Virus record (IMG/VR): IMGVR_UViG_3300001686_000023
Coordinates: 1 to 27,523 of that record
DNA length: 27,523 nt
DNA from: a virus
Direction: 5' to 3' (one strand)
The position numbers and the translations under genes are program-made. Of the stretch, positions 16,801 through 24,651 are shown piece by piece. Under the pieces are notes generated by a model that searched no databases, was not told where the DNA came from, and worked only from the letters and a program-made list of their open reading frames with translations. Positions within the stretch are counted from its first letter, which is position 1; each line of letters begins with the position of its first letter.

Positions 16801-19800
16801 TAGACGACGACTTCTGTTAACACCTGCATTATGACCTTGGAGACCTTCAATCGAAGATGCAATCTGTTCACGATCTCCAGTCTTGACTGCGGAAGCTACA
16901 GAACCTGGAACTCTGCCGTAATTATAAGTTAAAGATGTCAGTGCTGCTTGGCTTTGAGGATTTAGCTTATTCCAAGCTTCTTCTCCAACTTGTGATTTAG
17001 CCGTATTTTGGAACTCTCCAATACGTCTCTTTAAATCTCTTTCTGCGTCTTCTCTAGTAACTCTAGTTGAAGATGTAACCTTCTCAACAGTTCCGTCTGC
17101 TTTCGTGATTGTATCAGAGCCGTACCCAGCTCTAAGAGCATTTACATCCCAATAAGGCGTGCTCCTAAAGCCTTCATGCTTACGAAGCATTCCAGCAGCA
17201 ATATCAATAGACGATCCATTTTGAGTACCTTGTGTATCGCCTCCTCTTCCTCCTTGATCTGCTTGAGTTGTTGAACCATCACGTTTATTTTGTGATCCAG
17301 GGCTAAATCTATCTGTTGGAGGGCCTAACTCCCGATTGCCAGGTCCTCTCTGAATTTGTGATCTCGAATCTTGTCCGCTTTCAAGATCATCACGGCGTCT
17401 TTGTTGAAACATCGAGCCTGTATCAGGAACTCCAGGACCAGAAGAGCCTCCCTGCCCCAGAGAAGGCCCAGCACCGCCTCCTAGGCCGCCATAGTCTCCA
17501 CCACTACCTGAACCACCAAAGCCGCCTGTAGCGCCTCCAAAGCCGCCGCCTGAGGCCCCAAAACCACCGCCGCTACCGTAAGAGGCTAGCTGAAACCCAT
17601 CGCCGCCAGCAGCGGAACCTCTCATTTTGTCTGTAAAAACTCTAAAGAAAAACTCAAGAATTTCTGTTTGACGTCGTTGATAAGAAAGCATCTGATCAAA
17701 TTTAGAAACAACTTGTTGTTGCTGCTGTACTCCACCGCCAAGCGCCGAATAAGAAGCAGACTGAATTAAATTAGAACGCTCTCTTCCACCATCTGTATCA
17801 TCGTAAGATTGGTTCTGAATCATTGGAGGTTTTGCAATAATAGTTGATTCACCTTCTGCTTGACCTTGCAGCTCAAGAAGCCTTTCTACAGCTCCTGCAA
17901 CACCTCCCTTAGTTACTTTTGATTGAAAGCGGGGTGGGGCTGGTGGACCATATTCAGGCGTTGGTTCCGGTTTAAATCTATCAGGAACAGTAACCGCTCC
18001 AGGTTCCTGTTCCGAAAACTCACCTAAATTCTTGTGACCTTCTGCTATTGCGTCTACTGCTGGCTTGAAAAACTTAACTACAGCTGCTGCATTCTCTGAT
18101 AGTGCCGATCCCATCTCTCGTATGCCACGCCAAAGCTCAGCATTGGACGCAGCCATATCTTTATCTATTTGAGAAAGAGTTGAAGAAATACCAGAAAAGA
18201 CGGTTTTAACCTCATCTCTAGCGTCAATAAAGTTTTTCTTAAAAGTCTCTAGCTCTTCAGAAATTGTTGGGAGTCTCTTACCTGTAATATCCTCAACTTT
18301 ACCAACAAAGTCATCAAGGGTTTTATGAACACCTTTAACTTTATCAGCATATTCCTGAGGATCAAAACCAAAGATATTACTTAGAGCCTTTGTAGCTCCG
18401 GCACCAAGCCTCTGAAGATTTGTTAGTTCTCTTGGATCGTCTTCTTTTCTTCCTAAAAATTTATTAACTTGCTTATCATCACCATATGTTCCGAGAAAAC
18501 CTTTTCCAACTTGATATCCAGTAAAACCAAGAGCACCAAGGCCAGCTGCACCGCCAAGAGCACCTAGCAAAAGCCGAGAAAGACCACCTGCGGCTAAACC
18601 ACCAAGAAGACTGCTGGCAAAAGAAGAACCAGCATTAGCGGCAACATGAGTACCAATATTTTTTGCGAATGTATGCTGATCTGGACTATTAGGCTCAAAA
18701 AATTTGTGTAGAGGCTTAAAACCTGATGTAACGGTTGCTCCTAAAGAATGAATAGCAGTTGGAACTGAACGAACTGCAGAGTAAACATTTCTAATATCTT
18801 CTCGGCTTTCCTGAAGGACTTTGACAATAAGGCCAGCTTCTGGGCCAGCAACGGCAGAGATTAATCCCGGAGTTGCACGACCAATATTGCCAGAGCCGCT
18901 TGTAAGCTCGCTTGTAAGACCACCACCAAGCTGATTGAAACTGCGTACATTGCGAGTGTCTTGTGTTGCCTGTATTTGACTTGCTTTTGTAATTAAATTT
19001 AAATTGTGTCTTAATTCTTCATTAAGCTCTCGTGTTGCAGGATTAACATTTGGCTTTCTTCCTTCATCAAGAGCTTTCTTAACTTCATCTGCAAGCTTTT
19101 GGATATGTCTATCAACAGATTCATTTGTTCTAGTAAGGATTGTTTGTGTATATTTCGGAAGGTCTCTAAAATCAGCTCCAGTTTGATTAATTACTGAAAC
19201 AAGCTTCTCCTGAACGGAAGAAAGCTCTCGAAATGCTCGCTGAGATTTCGCATCGTTTCTTAGCGAAAGTTCTTCCAGACTTCTTCCGATAACCTTTTGC
19301 GTACTTTCAGCTATTTTTTCTCTTGTTTCTTTTGTAATATCTCTAATTATATTGGAAAGCTGATCTGGAGTAACTTGAGATTTTAAAGGATCAGTTTGAG
19401 TAGCAGTTCTAACCGACTCCCGTCCGGGCTCCAGAGCAGGCGCTGCTCTCTGCTTTCCTTCCTGATTCCTTGAGAATTCCTCGAAGCGTTCTTTGAATTC
19501 TTTTGGAAGCTTCTCAATAGCTGCTTTTTGATCGTTTGAATTAGCATTTAGGGTTTCAAAAAGCTTATTAAGTTTATTATTTAAGTCGTCTCTTTGTTTA
19601 CGAAGTTCCCTGTCATTTTCATTATAACTGTCACCTCTTAAAACAGGTCTCTGTTGATTAAACTCTTGTCTAATCTGATGAATAAACTCTCTGAAGCTTT
19701 GGTCAAAGTTTGGATAAACTTGTCCTAAGGCTCCTGAAGGAGCAGATGTAGGCGCAGTAGGCTGTGAAACATTTGGTCTAATAGTTCCTGGAAGTTTGGA

Positions 19801-20097
19801 GAGAATTTGAGTAAGTTGGTTTTGATCAATCGATCCAGATTTTAAAGTTTTTATAGTATCTCTTAAATCATTAATACTTTTGCTTACTTCTTGGAACCTA
19901 CTGTAAGACGCTTCGGTCCTACTATCGACCATTGTTTTTGTTAAATCAGAAAGCTCTTTCTTTAATCCTGTAAGGGTTTGATTTAAAGAACGAAGAGCTT
20001 CTGACATTCCAGGATCAACTGGAGATGTAGCGGTCTGCTGATTGATATCAGCAGGTGGGTCAATCCCACCTGCCAAAAAGTCCCGAACTATTGCCAT
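13816..20097 (-). CDS. Tape-measure protein with three peptidoglycan-degrading domains
   Basis: 2093 residues from ATG 20097. Residues 1-370 are coiled-coil, Lys/Glu/Gln-rich. About 486-538 is a hydrophobic Gly/Leu segment (SSLLGGLAAGGLSRLLLGAL, LGALGFTGYQVGKGF) that may enter the membrane at DNA delivery. About 835-890 is a Gly/Ser-rich linker. Three lytic domains follow: GH24 lysozyme about 962-1105 (LRKHEGF with catalytic candidate Glu975, then LRAGYGSDTIT and LTSLTYNYG); an M15-type carboxypeptidase about 1137-1230 (HYSGKAVD, His1175/Asp1182, and HLH at 1214-1216); and a GH23/SLT-like transglycosylase about 1500-1650 (GIESRG with Glu1515, GAYQMG, LGYAHNQGAG). Between and after them are long polar Pro/Gly/Ser/Asp-rich linkers. 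It sets tail length and probably opens the cell wall. High confidence. Confidence 0.9.
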   Translation of the reverse strand: MAIVRDFLAGGIDPPADINQQTATSPVDPGMSEALRSLNQTLTGLKKELSDLTKTMVDSRTEASYSRFQEVSKSINDLRDTIKTLKSGSIDQNQLTQILSKLPGTIRPNVSQPTAPTSAPSGALGQVYPNFDQSFREFIHQIRQEFNQQRPVLRGDSYNENDRELRKQRDDLNNKLNKLFETLNANSNDQKAAIEKLPKEFKERFEEFSRNQEGKQRAAPALEPGRESVRTATQTDPLKSQVTPDQLSNIIRDITKETREKIAESTQKVIGRSLEELSLRNDAKSQRAFRELSSVQEKLVSVINQTGADFRDLPKYTQTILTRTNESVDRHIQKLADEVKKALDEGRKPNVNPATRELNEELRHNLNLITKASQIQATQDTRNVRSFNQLGGGLTSELTSGSGNIGRATPGLISAVAGPEAGLIVKVLQESREDIRNVYSAVRSVPTAIHSLGATVTSGFKPLHKFFEPNSPDQHTFAKNIGTHVAANAGSSFASSLLGGLAAGGLSRLLLGALGGAAGLGALGFTGYQVGKGFLGTYGDDKQVNKFLGRKEDDPRELTNLQRLGAGATKALSNIFGFDPQEYADKVKGVHKTLDDFVGKVEDITGKRLPTISEELETFKKNFIDARDEVKTVFSGISSTLSQIDKDMAASNAELWRGIREMGSALSENAAAVVKFFKPAVDAIAEGHKNLGEFSEQEPGAVTVPDRFKPEPTPEYGPPAPPRFQSKVTKGGVAGAVERLLELQGQAEGESTIIAKPPMIQNQSYDDTDGGRERSNLIQSASYSALGGGVQQQQQVVSKFDQMLSYQRRQTEILEFFFRVFTDKMRGSAAGGDGFQLASYGSGGGFGASGGGFGGATGGFGGSGSGGDYGGLGGGAGPSLGQGGSSGPGVPDTGSMFQQRRRDDLESGQDSRSQIQRGPGNRELGPPTDRFSPGSQNKRDGSTTQADQGGRGGDTQGTQNGSSIDIAAGMLRKHEGFRSTPYWDVNALRAGYGSDTITKADGTVEKVTSSTRVTREDAERDLKRRIGEFQNTAKSQVGEEAWNKLNPQSQAALTSLTYNYGRVPGSVASAVKTGDREQIASSIEGLQGHNAGVNRSRRLDEANAVRTSRDEATVQSGEISGEGSTPRFQNKKVESEARGLRDETSQAAARLNSLQSGGITVTSTTGGDHTAHSQHYSGKAVDVRIKDLNMEQRQQLLENAKKAGFTRVGIAKDHLHLDMGGKAGQTHVFDEGGGSKAFGMDKAEVQSRLDKIPYGGGQTQTAKGEQEKQTVDAQQSGDSERYPLPRRTPEGFKYEEGSGPNAPKVGPQGEVSDETRNRAFERMSPEDQKLYNQDRGGSRDFQGTGYGTTPSGDIVDSTGQKVEGPMNVASDQSEGSGTPPVSAKQSGDLTPESVNIDSADWTSLHTTDEGGGRVPLPPPRPRSLDDATVASPGSENYLGRESIVPPGENVPSPPSRPEEFPRAPEGIRTEFAPTPPSRPFGVGREGTGGGGMTSKAVGATGGQYQTFRQTMMGIESRGRYGIMGGSSGRFAGAYQMGRAEITQTAKQLGERAPSTKEFLSNPKMQDRYFDAYTKGHHDYLMSHSPKYRALSPQGKLAALGYAHNQGAGWGKGKVVGATKWLETGRAGKDAFGTAGTKYSKAIGKALGNQKETQFAGKGVADRGDDGGGGGGGKDAGPSQKRIPGDVSAKEPQRGPVSDVDAKQADRGGDQTPDNALSGQREKDIVPPMGGDSPASETPGALGSEATGGGEARGSDIQAQQGDISSSKRPSDAEIDAILSGDSEKESKLDPDFKSTGRYESLGNFSPNAEERRQDIGSRLITGRMKEEGLTNNPGALDMFMNARGQEAFNTFDPTNRGQTRNQMFMGTEAQQSGINMMSEARQAKIPTGEKMRGEAFNQRISDAFQSVGADREAETSKGFTTESPYRKPSQIEEDKHYTPWRENPLPDPEAMRRRSDDSEIYKHDRPASDSLRGEEGAGVKSDQGMDNNLMSKPISMESSDVGGNKNDASGFEDEPLKGIEAPTTTAGGMESENAALSGVEKQVEADSDRAEEMASSRASDQTDASGSGNAGENSFKSFTYGDVALTLHSGEGL

Positions 20098-20106
20098 CTC
20101 TAGAAC

Positions 20107-21237
20107 TTACTTGTCTAGTTCAAGAGCTTGTGCAGCAGTCATTACCTTTCCATCGCTTTCTGCTGCTAGCTCATGACGAGACTCCTCCAACAACTTTTGA
20201 CCCAACCTTGCATTCAAGTCGGGTGTAATCGGTTGTCCTGGAGGACCACCCCATTTTCTAGAAAGTTCAGCTTTATGCAAATCATCATGTCCGTTCGGAG
20301 ATTTCATCACCTGCGGAACGCTGGCATGCTCCTGCTCTTGTTGATGAAATTCTGTCGGACCTGTTCTATGCTGTCCTCGTGATGTTTCTTCTTCTTGGCC
20401 AATTCTGTTAATGTTTTCTCGTGTCGGCGCTGAAACCATAGGAGCTTTTTGAAAGAGTGACTCCTTTGCTCGCTTGGCTGCATCTTTAGATGATGCATGA
20501 GGTAGTATTCTAGCTCTGATATTTCCTCTGTCGAAATCCGTGGGAAGAAATTCAAGTAAGGAAAATCGGAACCCAACGTTTTGTTGGCCTCCACAGCTTG
20601 GGCAGTTGCACTTTAGAACAGTTCTTGGTCCATAACCAAATGTTCGCTTAAAAGCATCGAGTGTAAAAACATCTTCAACAGTAAAGGCTCTGTTAATAAT
20701 ATCCCACTTCTCTGCTCCAGAGAAGTTTGTATCATTCTCAAAGAGTTGAAGATTCTCTGCTTTCCCAAGATTATTTTGATTGATCTCTTTGCTCATATTA
20801 GTCAGCAAAGCGCGTGCCTTAGCTTCGTCTCCCGCTTTTGGAAGACGAGTTACAAGCGGAATGCCGCAAGGATATTCGATAGGAACACCGTTTGGATCAT
20901 AATCTTCCGGCATTTCATCGGAAAGTAATTTTGTAAGATCAAGAACGTCCTTATTTTCTCTTTCGCAATTTGGACATGTCCAAGGCAATTGCATTGGGTA
21001 TGCTGTAAATGAGTTGACTCTGTGCCACATCATGCAGAACAGAAAATCAGGTTCGTATAGATCGTTTACATCAACACCTCTTAACGTCCTACCAATGAGG
21101 TTTCTCAAAGCAGGTTCAGAAGCGTTTTTCTTTACCCTTTCATAAGCCTCAACATCAGGCGTACCAAAAGGACGAATTTCAACTGCTTGATAAGCTCTTG
21201 CTCCAGGCAAGGTTACAGGGTGAAATTGCAGTTCCAT
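20107..21237 (-). CDS. Zinc-ribbon T4 gp26-like baseplate hub assembly protein
   Basis: 376 residues from ATG 21237 with GGAGA upstream. Residues about 1-240 follow the T4-type hub-assembly pattern: an N-terminal 'R.FGT.D.EAYERV' segment, EPDFLFCMMWHRVNSF, then two cysteine knuckles, Cys88-x2-Cys91 (WTCPNCERE) and Cys210/Cys212-x2-Cys215 (KCNCPSCGG), which together could bind one zinc. T4 gp26 helps build the central hub without being a major virion part; tail-assembly chaperone is the other plausible label. T4 gp26 is only about 208 residues, so the polar C-terminal ~125 residues (Gln/Arg/His-rich, ending MTAAQALELDK) are an extension. It directly precedes the tape-measure gene, where assembly chaperones normally sit. 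Confidence 0.55.
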   Translation of the reverse strand: MELQFHPVTLPGARAYQAVEIRPFGTPDVEAYERVKKNASEPALRNLIGRTLRGVDVNDLYEPDFLFCMMWHRVNSFTAYPMQLPWTCPNCERENKDVLDLTKLLSDEMPEDYDPNGVPIEYPCGIPLVTRLPKAGDEAKARALLTNMSKEINQNNLGKAENLQLFENDTNFSGAEKWDIINRAFTVEDVFTLDAFKRTFGYGPRTVLKCNCPSCGGQQNVGFRFSLLEFLPTDFDRGNIRARILPHASSKDAAKRAKESLFQKAPMVSAPTRENINRIGQEEETSRGQHRTGPTEFHQQEQEHASVPQVMKSPNGHDDLHKAELSRKWGGPPGQPITPDLNARLGQKLLEESRHELAAESDGKVMTAAQALELDK

Positions 21238-21260
21238 AGTCTTCTCCAGTCTTCAAACTT

Positions 21261-22079
21261 CTAAACATTTAGCATTTGTATTGCTAAAGCGTCAGATGGG
21301 TATCCAGGTGATGGTTGTCCGTAAGTTGCACCTCCCGATAATGAGCCTCCACTTTGAACATTTGGAATGATACGATTACAAGAAAAAGTAGCCATAACAA
21401 CAGTTCTTGTGCTTTGTGCAAATTGCATGCGAATTGGCTGAGCTGATATTGGCCAACAACCACTGTATTCAATCAAATAACCTCTTTGTTGATTAACGTT
21501 TCTCAATTCCAAGAAAATTGGTTTCCAATAACCATTTCCACCATCACCAATAGGATAATTATAAGTTCCATCGTCATTTTGAATTAGCTTTTTCCAAGCT
21601 CTCAAATACTCCAATGCAACGTGTCCAGGAAGGCCATCCGACTCTTGGTTATGGTAGAGCACGATAGGTAAGGGCGTGCCCATGTAAAGGCCAGGGAAGT
21701 GCCTGTAGCGCCCGCCAACAGGTTCCGAGGACTGCTGAGTGCTTTCAATTGGAGTGGCGTCTGTGGCCTCCGCAAGAGGCGTTACCGCGCCGGGAATAGA
21801 AGGCAACAGAACACGAAAATCGTAACTTCTTTGTGGTTCTGCAATTGGAATATTATCTATTTGAACTGATTCCGTTTCTGGAGCAAAGGACATTCTATTA
21901 GATGATAAAGGTCTTTGAGCAAATACACCAGAAGGCAATAAATATCCATCTTGATATCCACGCTCTCCTGTTGTGTTTGCGAATGAGGGGTCATAGGCAT
22001 TACCAAGTGATGTGGTTTGCCCAGATTCTCTCTCCCCTGAAAAAACTCCAGGGGAGAGAAAGCGTGAGATAACTGGCAT
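21261..22079 (-). CDS. Second tail-tube-like protein
   Basis: 272 residues; ATG 22079 directly follows the TAA of the main tube gene. Residues about 1-80 are polar and low-complexity. From about 85 the protein resembles the gp19-like tube fold: RSYDFRVLLPSIP, PLPIVLYHNQESDG, YLRAWKKLI, WKPIFLELRNVNQQRGYLIE, YSGCWPISAQPIRMQF and a closing strand ending ATFSCNRI, which match the 'G....Y...G.WP..i..i.l' pattern of tail tubes. It may be a tube-initiating or tube-completing subunit, or a decorated tube copy. No good SD is visible, so it likely depends on coupling from the main tube gene; a strong hairpin lies 20 bases inside its coding region. Confidence 0.55.
   Translation of the reverse strand: MPVISRFLSPGVFSGERESGQTTSLGNAYDPSFANTTGERGYQDGYLLPSGVFAQRPLSSNRMSFAPETESVQIDNIPIAEPQRSYDFRVLLPSIPGAVTPLAEATDATPIESTQQSSEPVGGRYRHFPGLYMGTPLPIVLYHNQESDGLPGHVALEYLRAWKKLIQNDDGTYNYPIGDGGNGYWKPIFLELRNVNQQRGYLIEYSGCWPISAQPIRMQFAQSTRTVVMATFSCNRIIPNVQSGGSLSGGATYGQPSPGYPSDALAIQMLNV
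22029..22059 (-). promoter_or_regulatory. Perfect 11-bp hairpin in the first codons of the second tube-like gene
   Basis: Arms 22029-22039 (TCTCCCCTG-type) and 22049-22059 pair perfectly over 11 bp, 7 of them G-C, around a 9-base loop. In the mRNA the stem starts 20 bases after the AUG. No U-run follows, so it is not a standard terminator; it could limit translation of the second tube-like protein or mark an RNA processing site. Confidence 0.55.
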
Positions 22080-22646
22080 TTAGGCTGCCGCTGCTCCGGC
22101 CTGAAGACCCGTACCATCTGAAGACAGCGCGTCATCATCCCAATAATCAAACGACCAAACAATCGGTTTATCGATACGAGTTCCGCCACCGGCAAATGAA
22201 AAAAGAACATCAGGATCAACTGTCGGCCAAATATTGTAAACGCTTCGAGTCCAGACAACATCATCAGGATCGTTAAAAACTTCAATCGTTCCGACTGAAG
22301 CGTAATCCCGCTTGAAATTACCAACGGATGTACGCTGATTGTAAATCAGTTTCATCCACGAAGCAATCTGAGCACTAATATTAACTTCCTGATCTTCGAT
22401 CAGAGTGGTTGTCCACTGATACGAGAACATTCTCATACCATTGTAGTGGAGGTGATAACCACCAAGATCAACACCAATCTGCGGAATGGTCGATCCAGGA
22501 AAATTAGTCCCTGTGCAGCGCAGCGACATGATATCGTTACCGATAAAATTTGCAGTGCCACGCACAGGCGAAATATTCATACGAAATTGATAGGACTTGA
22601 GAGGATCAACAAGACCCTCTAGTTGTTCTACTAATACTCCAGGCAT
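22080..22646 (-). CDS. Tail tube protein, gp19-like
   Basis: 188 residues from ATG 22646 with SD TAGGAG at 7-base spacing. The tube pattern is clear: KSYQFRMNISPVRG, LRCTGTNFPGSTIPQIGVDL (selectivity strand and loop), MKLIYNQRT, TIEVFNDPDDVVWTRSVYNI, WPTVDPDV and KPIVWSFDYWDDD. Hexamers stack to form the inner conduit around the tape-measure protein and inside the sheath. It follows the sheath gene after 58 bases, the standard sheath-tube order of T4-type phages. The strong SD fits a high-copy product. Ends in an Ala-rich tail (GTGLQAGAAAA). High confidence. Confidence 0.85.
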   Translation of the reverse strand: MPGVLVEQLEGLVDPLKSYQFRMNISPVRGTANFIGNDIMSLRCTGTNFPGSTIPQIGVDLGGYHLHYNGMRMFSYQWTTTLIEDQEVNISAQIASWMKLIYNQRTSVGNFKRDYASVGTIEVFNDPDDVVWTRSVYNIWPTVDPDVLFSFAGGGTRIDKPIVWSFDYWDDDALSSDGTGLQAGAAAA

Positions 22647-22704
22647 TTCTTACTCCTATTGAGTGAAGAGATGTTACTTTACTCTTACTGGAGAATTGCT
22701 CTCT

Positions 22705-24612
22705 TTACGCGACGTTACCGCCTGCATTCACAAATACTCTGAAATCCACACCGGTACGAGTGATGATGCTCTGGAGCTGAATGAACTCAGCCGCTTTTTG
22801 GGGCTGCATGTAAATATCCACATTCAACTGATTATTATCGATAACCTGAGGAGTGTTGTTCGAGCCGTCACAGACCACTTTGTAGGTGTACACACCGTTA
22901 CGGGCCTGAACATCTCTCATAAACTGATCGAGAGCGGCAGTGATGTCCATACGAGTATAGACATTGTTCATCTCAAACAGTTTGTACTTCAGGAACTGCT
23001 TTGCTGCACGCTCAATCGCGATAATCAACCGGCGAACGTTGATTCGATCAAGAGCACTCGGCTTTGTCTGCTGAGTCTTTTGACCAAAGACAACAATTCC
23101 GTCACCTGGAGAGAAAATAATCGGGTTAATATTGGAAGGAGCTTCGTAAAGCGCCTCTAGATCACCGAATTCACCCTCAACGCCAGGAACGCCATAACGT
23201 TCTGTAACATCGACAGGAGGAAGAAGAGTAGAAACAAGAATACCACGATTATAACCGGCAGGAGCATACCAAGTTTCGCGATTCCAATCTGTTCTCGCAA
23301 ATACCTGACCGACGAAACCAGAAGGCGGAATCGGAAGATTTCGAATGTCGTTAAATGTATCGTAAACAAGAACCCAAGGAGAATAAAGAGCAGTAAACGA
23401 AGAAGAGATGTTTTGAGTCATGACACGCCAATCACGCGCATCTGTCGTCGGGAACATCTTTGTCTGATCGTAAGGAATATCCAGAATAGCGAAGCAATCG
23501 CGACGGCGCTCACAAAGAGCCTGCATTGCAGACTGAACACCAAATGTATCTTCCGAGGTATAACCAGCATTCATAAGAATGTTCATATCGACTTCAGCAG
23601 GATTTTTGAAAAGCTGCCATCCCTGAACAATATTCGCCTCAGAGACAGCATTTCCATCCGAACCGCCGGTTAAAGCAACCGGAGTCAGTGGAAATGCGGG
23701 CATAACGTCAGCAGAAATAGTGCGGTTATCTATAACTCTGATATAAGCAGAACGACCGTTAATCCGATCCTCAAGATACATTTGAGAACCATGGCCATCC
23801 TTTTTGTGCTTTCTTGAAACAACAAAAGATTCACGTCGAAGGTTAAGACCTTCAACAGTTTCAAAAACATCGATCTGGAAGGCTTCAGTGTCGTAAGCAA
23901 CTTCCTTGACGCCAATCTTAATAGTACCGCCCCACTCACCCGGATTTTCTGCTAGAATGAGAAATGCAGAATCCGTAACATTTGAATATTCATAAACAAC
24001 CTGAATGGCGTGACTAGCGGCAGGAGGCACAGCAAAAGTAATAGAAATAGCGCCTGTAGCGAGGTTGATCGTTCCGGCTGTTAGTCCGGTTCCTGTAATT
24101 GTGCCATTACCAGCAATGGTCACAGGAATAACTCTATCGCCATCCTCAATCTGTACAACACGAGAAACCGGATCGTGCACCAAAGTTCCAGTAAAAGTAG
24201 CTTCAGTGCCGTCACCTACGTCTATAGTTTCAGTCATTAATACTGGAAAGGAATCAAACTCTTCAGCGATAAGCTCAGGGACACCCTGAGGCACTTCAGC
24301 AAACGGCTCATCAGCAGTTTCAATATTGATAATAGTAGCAGCGTTATAGGCTCCATCCGTAACTCGGACAAAATAGCAACGTTGCATTTCTTCAAGGGCA
24401 ACAACCAAAGAATGGACACCATAGCCAAACTCTGTATTAGGCGCACCAAGAAGAGAAATTGCATCTCTTGTATTTGTGAGAAGAACTCGCTTATTTGTCG
24501 GACCACGTTGCGCTTGACCAACAATAGCGCCAACCGAAGTTGCCTGATTTCTAACAATCTGCGAAAGGTCAACGTCTCTTGCGTAGACCCCAGGTGCTAC
24601 GTAAATCGCCAC
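22705..24612 (-). CDS. Tail sheath protein, gp18-like (GTG start)
   Basis: 635 residues starting at GTG 24612 with AAGGA 8 bases upstream. It begins MAIYVAPGVYARDVD, has the N-terminal 'VAxVGQAxRGPTN' segment (IVGQAQRGPTNKRVLL) and ends with the sheath core (VDIYMQPQKAAEF, IITRTGVDFRV). An inserted beta-sandwich at about 130-208 (DGTEATFTG, GAISITFAVPP) is a variable outer domain common in large phages. The core also has KDGHGSQMYLEDRINGRSAY and PSALDRINVRRLIIAIERA. Sheath subunits contract to drive the tube through the envelope. The start region is duplicated upstream, on the far side of the GIY-YIG gene (25273-25288). Identity is secure; a GTG start on such a high-copy product is notable. 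Confidence 0.95.
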   Translation of the reverse strand: MAIYVAPGVYARDVDLSQIVRNQATSVGAIVGQAQRGPTNKRVLLTNTRDAISLLGAPNTEFGYGVHSLVVALEEMQRCYFVRVTDGAYNAATIINIETADEPFAEVPQGVPELIAEEFDSFPVLMTETIDVGDGTEATFTGTLVHDPVSRVVQIEDGDRVIPVTIAGNGTITGTGLTAGTINLATGAISITFAVPPAASHAIQVVYEYSNVTDSAFLILAENPGEWGGTIKIGVKEVAYDTEAFQIDVFETVEGLNLRRESFVVSRKHKKDGHGSQMYLEDRINGRSAYIRVIDNRTISADVMPAFPLTPVALTGGSDGNAVSEANIVQGWQLFKNPAEVDMNILMNAGYTSEDTFGVQSAMQALCERRRDCFAILDIPYDQTKMFPTTDARDWRVMTQNISSSFTALYSPWVLVYDTFNDIRNLPIPPSGFVGQVFARTDWNRETWYAPAGYNRGILVSTLLPPVDVTERYGVPGVEGEFGDLEALYEAPSNINPIIFSPGDGIVVFGQKTQQTKPSALDRINVRRLIIAIERAAKQFLKYKLFEMNNVYTRMDITAALDQFMRDVQARNGVYTYKVVCDGSNNTPQVIDNNQLNVDIYMQPQKAAEFIQLQSIITRTGVDFRVFVNAGGNVA

Positions 24613-24631
24613 TTTCGTAATCCTTCGATAT

Positions 24632-24651
24632 TTTAGGGACTTTGCCCTAAA
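24632..24651 (-). promoter_or_regulatory. 7-bp hairpin over the endonuclease stop, just before the sheath SD
   Basis: Arms TTTAGGG (24632-24638) and CCCTAAA (24645-24651) pair perfectly around a 6-base loop and include the TAA of the GIY-YIG gene. It ends 8 bases before the sheath SD (24624). No U-tract follows, so it is not a classic terminator; it may insulate or process the sheath message. Confidence 0.45.

Noticed and set aside
20307-20594. Lys/Glu-rich overlapping frame inside the gp26-like gene, considered as a frameshift chaperone product
   Set aside because: No clear slippery heptamer at a sensible position, and the main frame is intact with conserved cysteines across it.
22647-22704. 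Terminator between sheath and tube genes
   Set aside because: Only 4-5 bp imperfect stems, no U-run, and the tube SD follows; not convincing.
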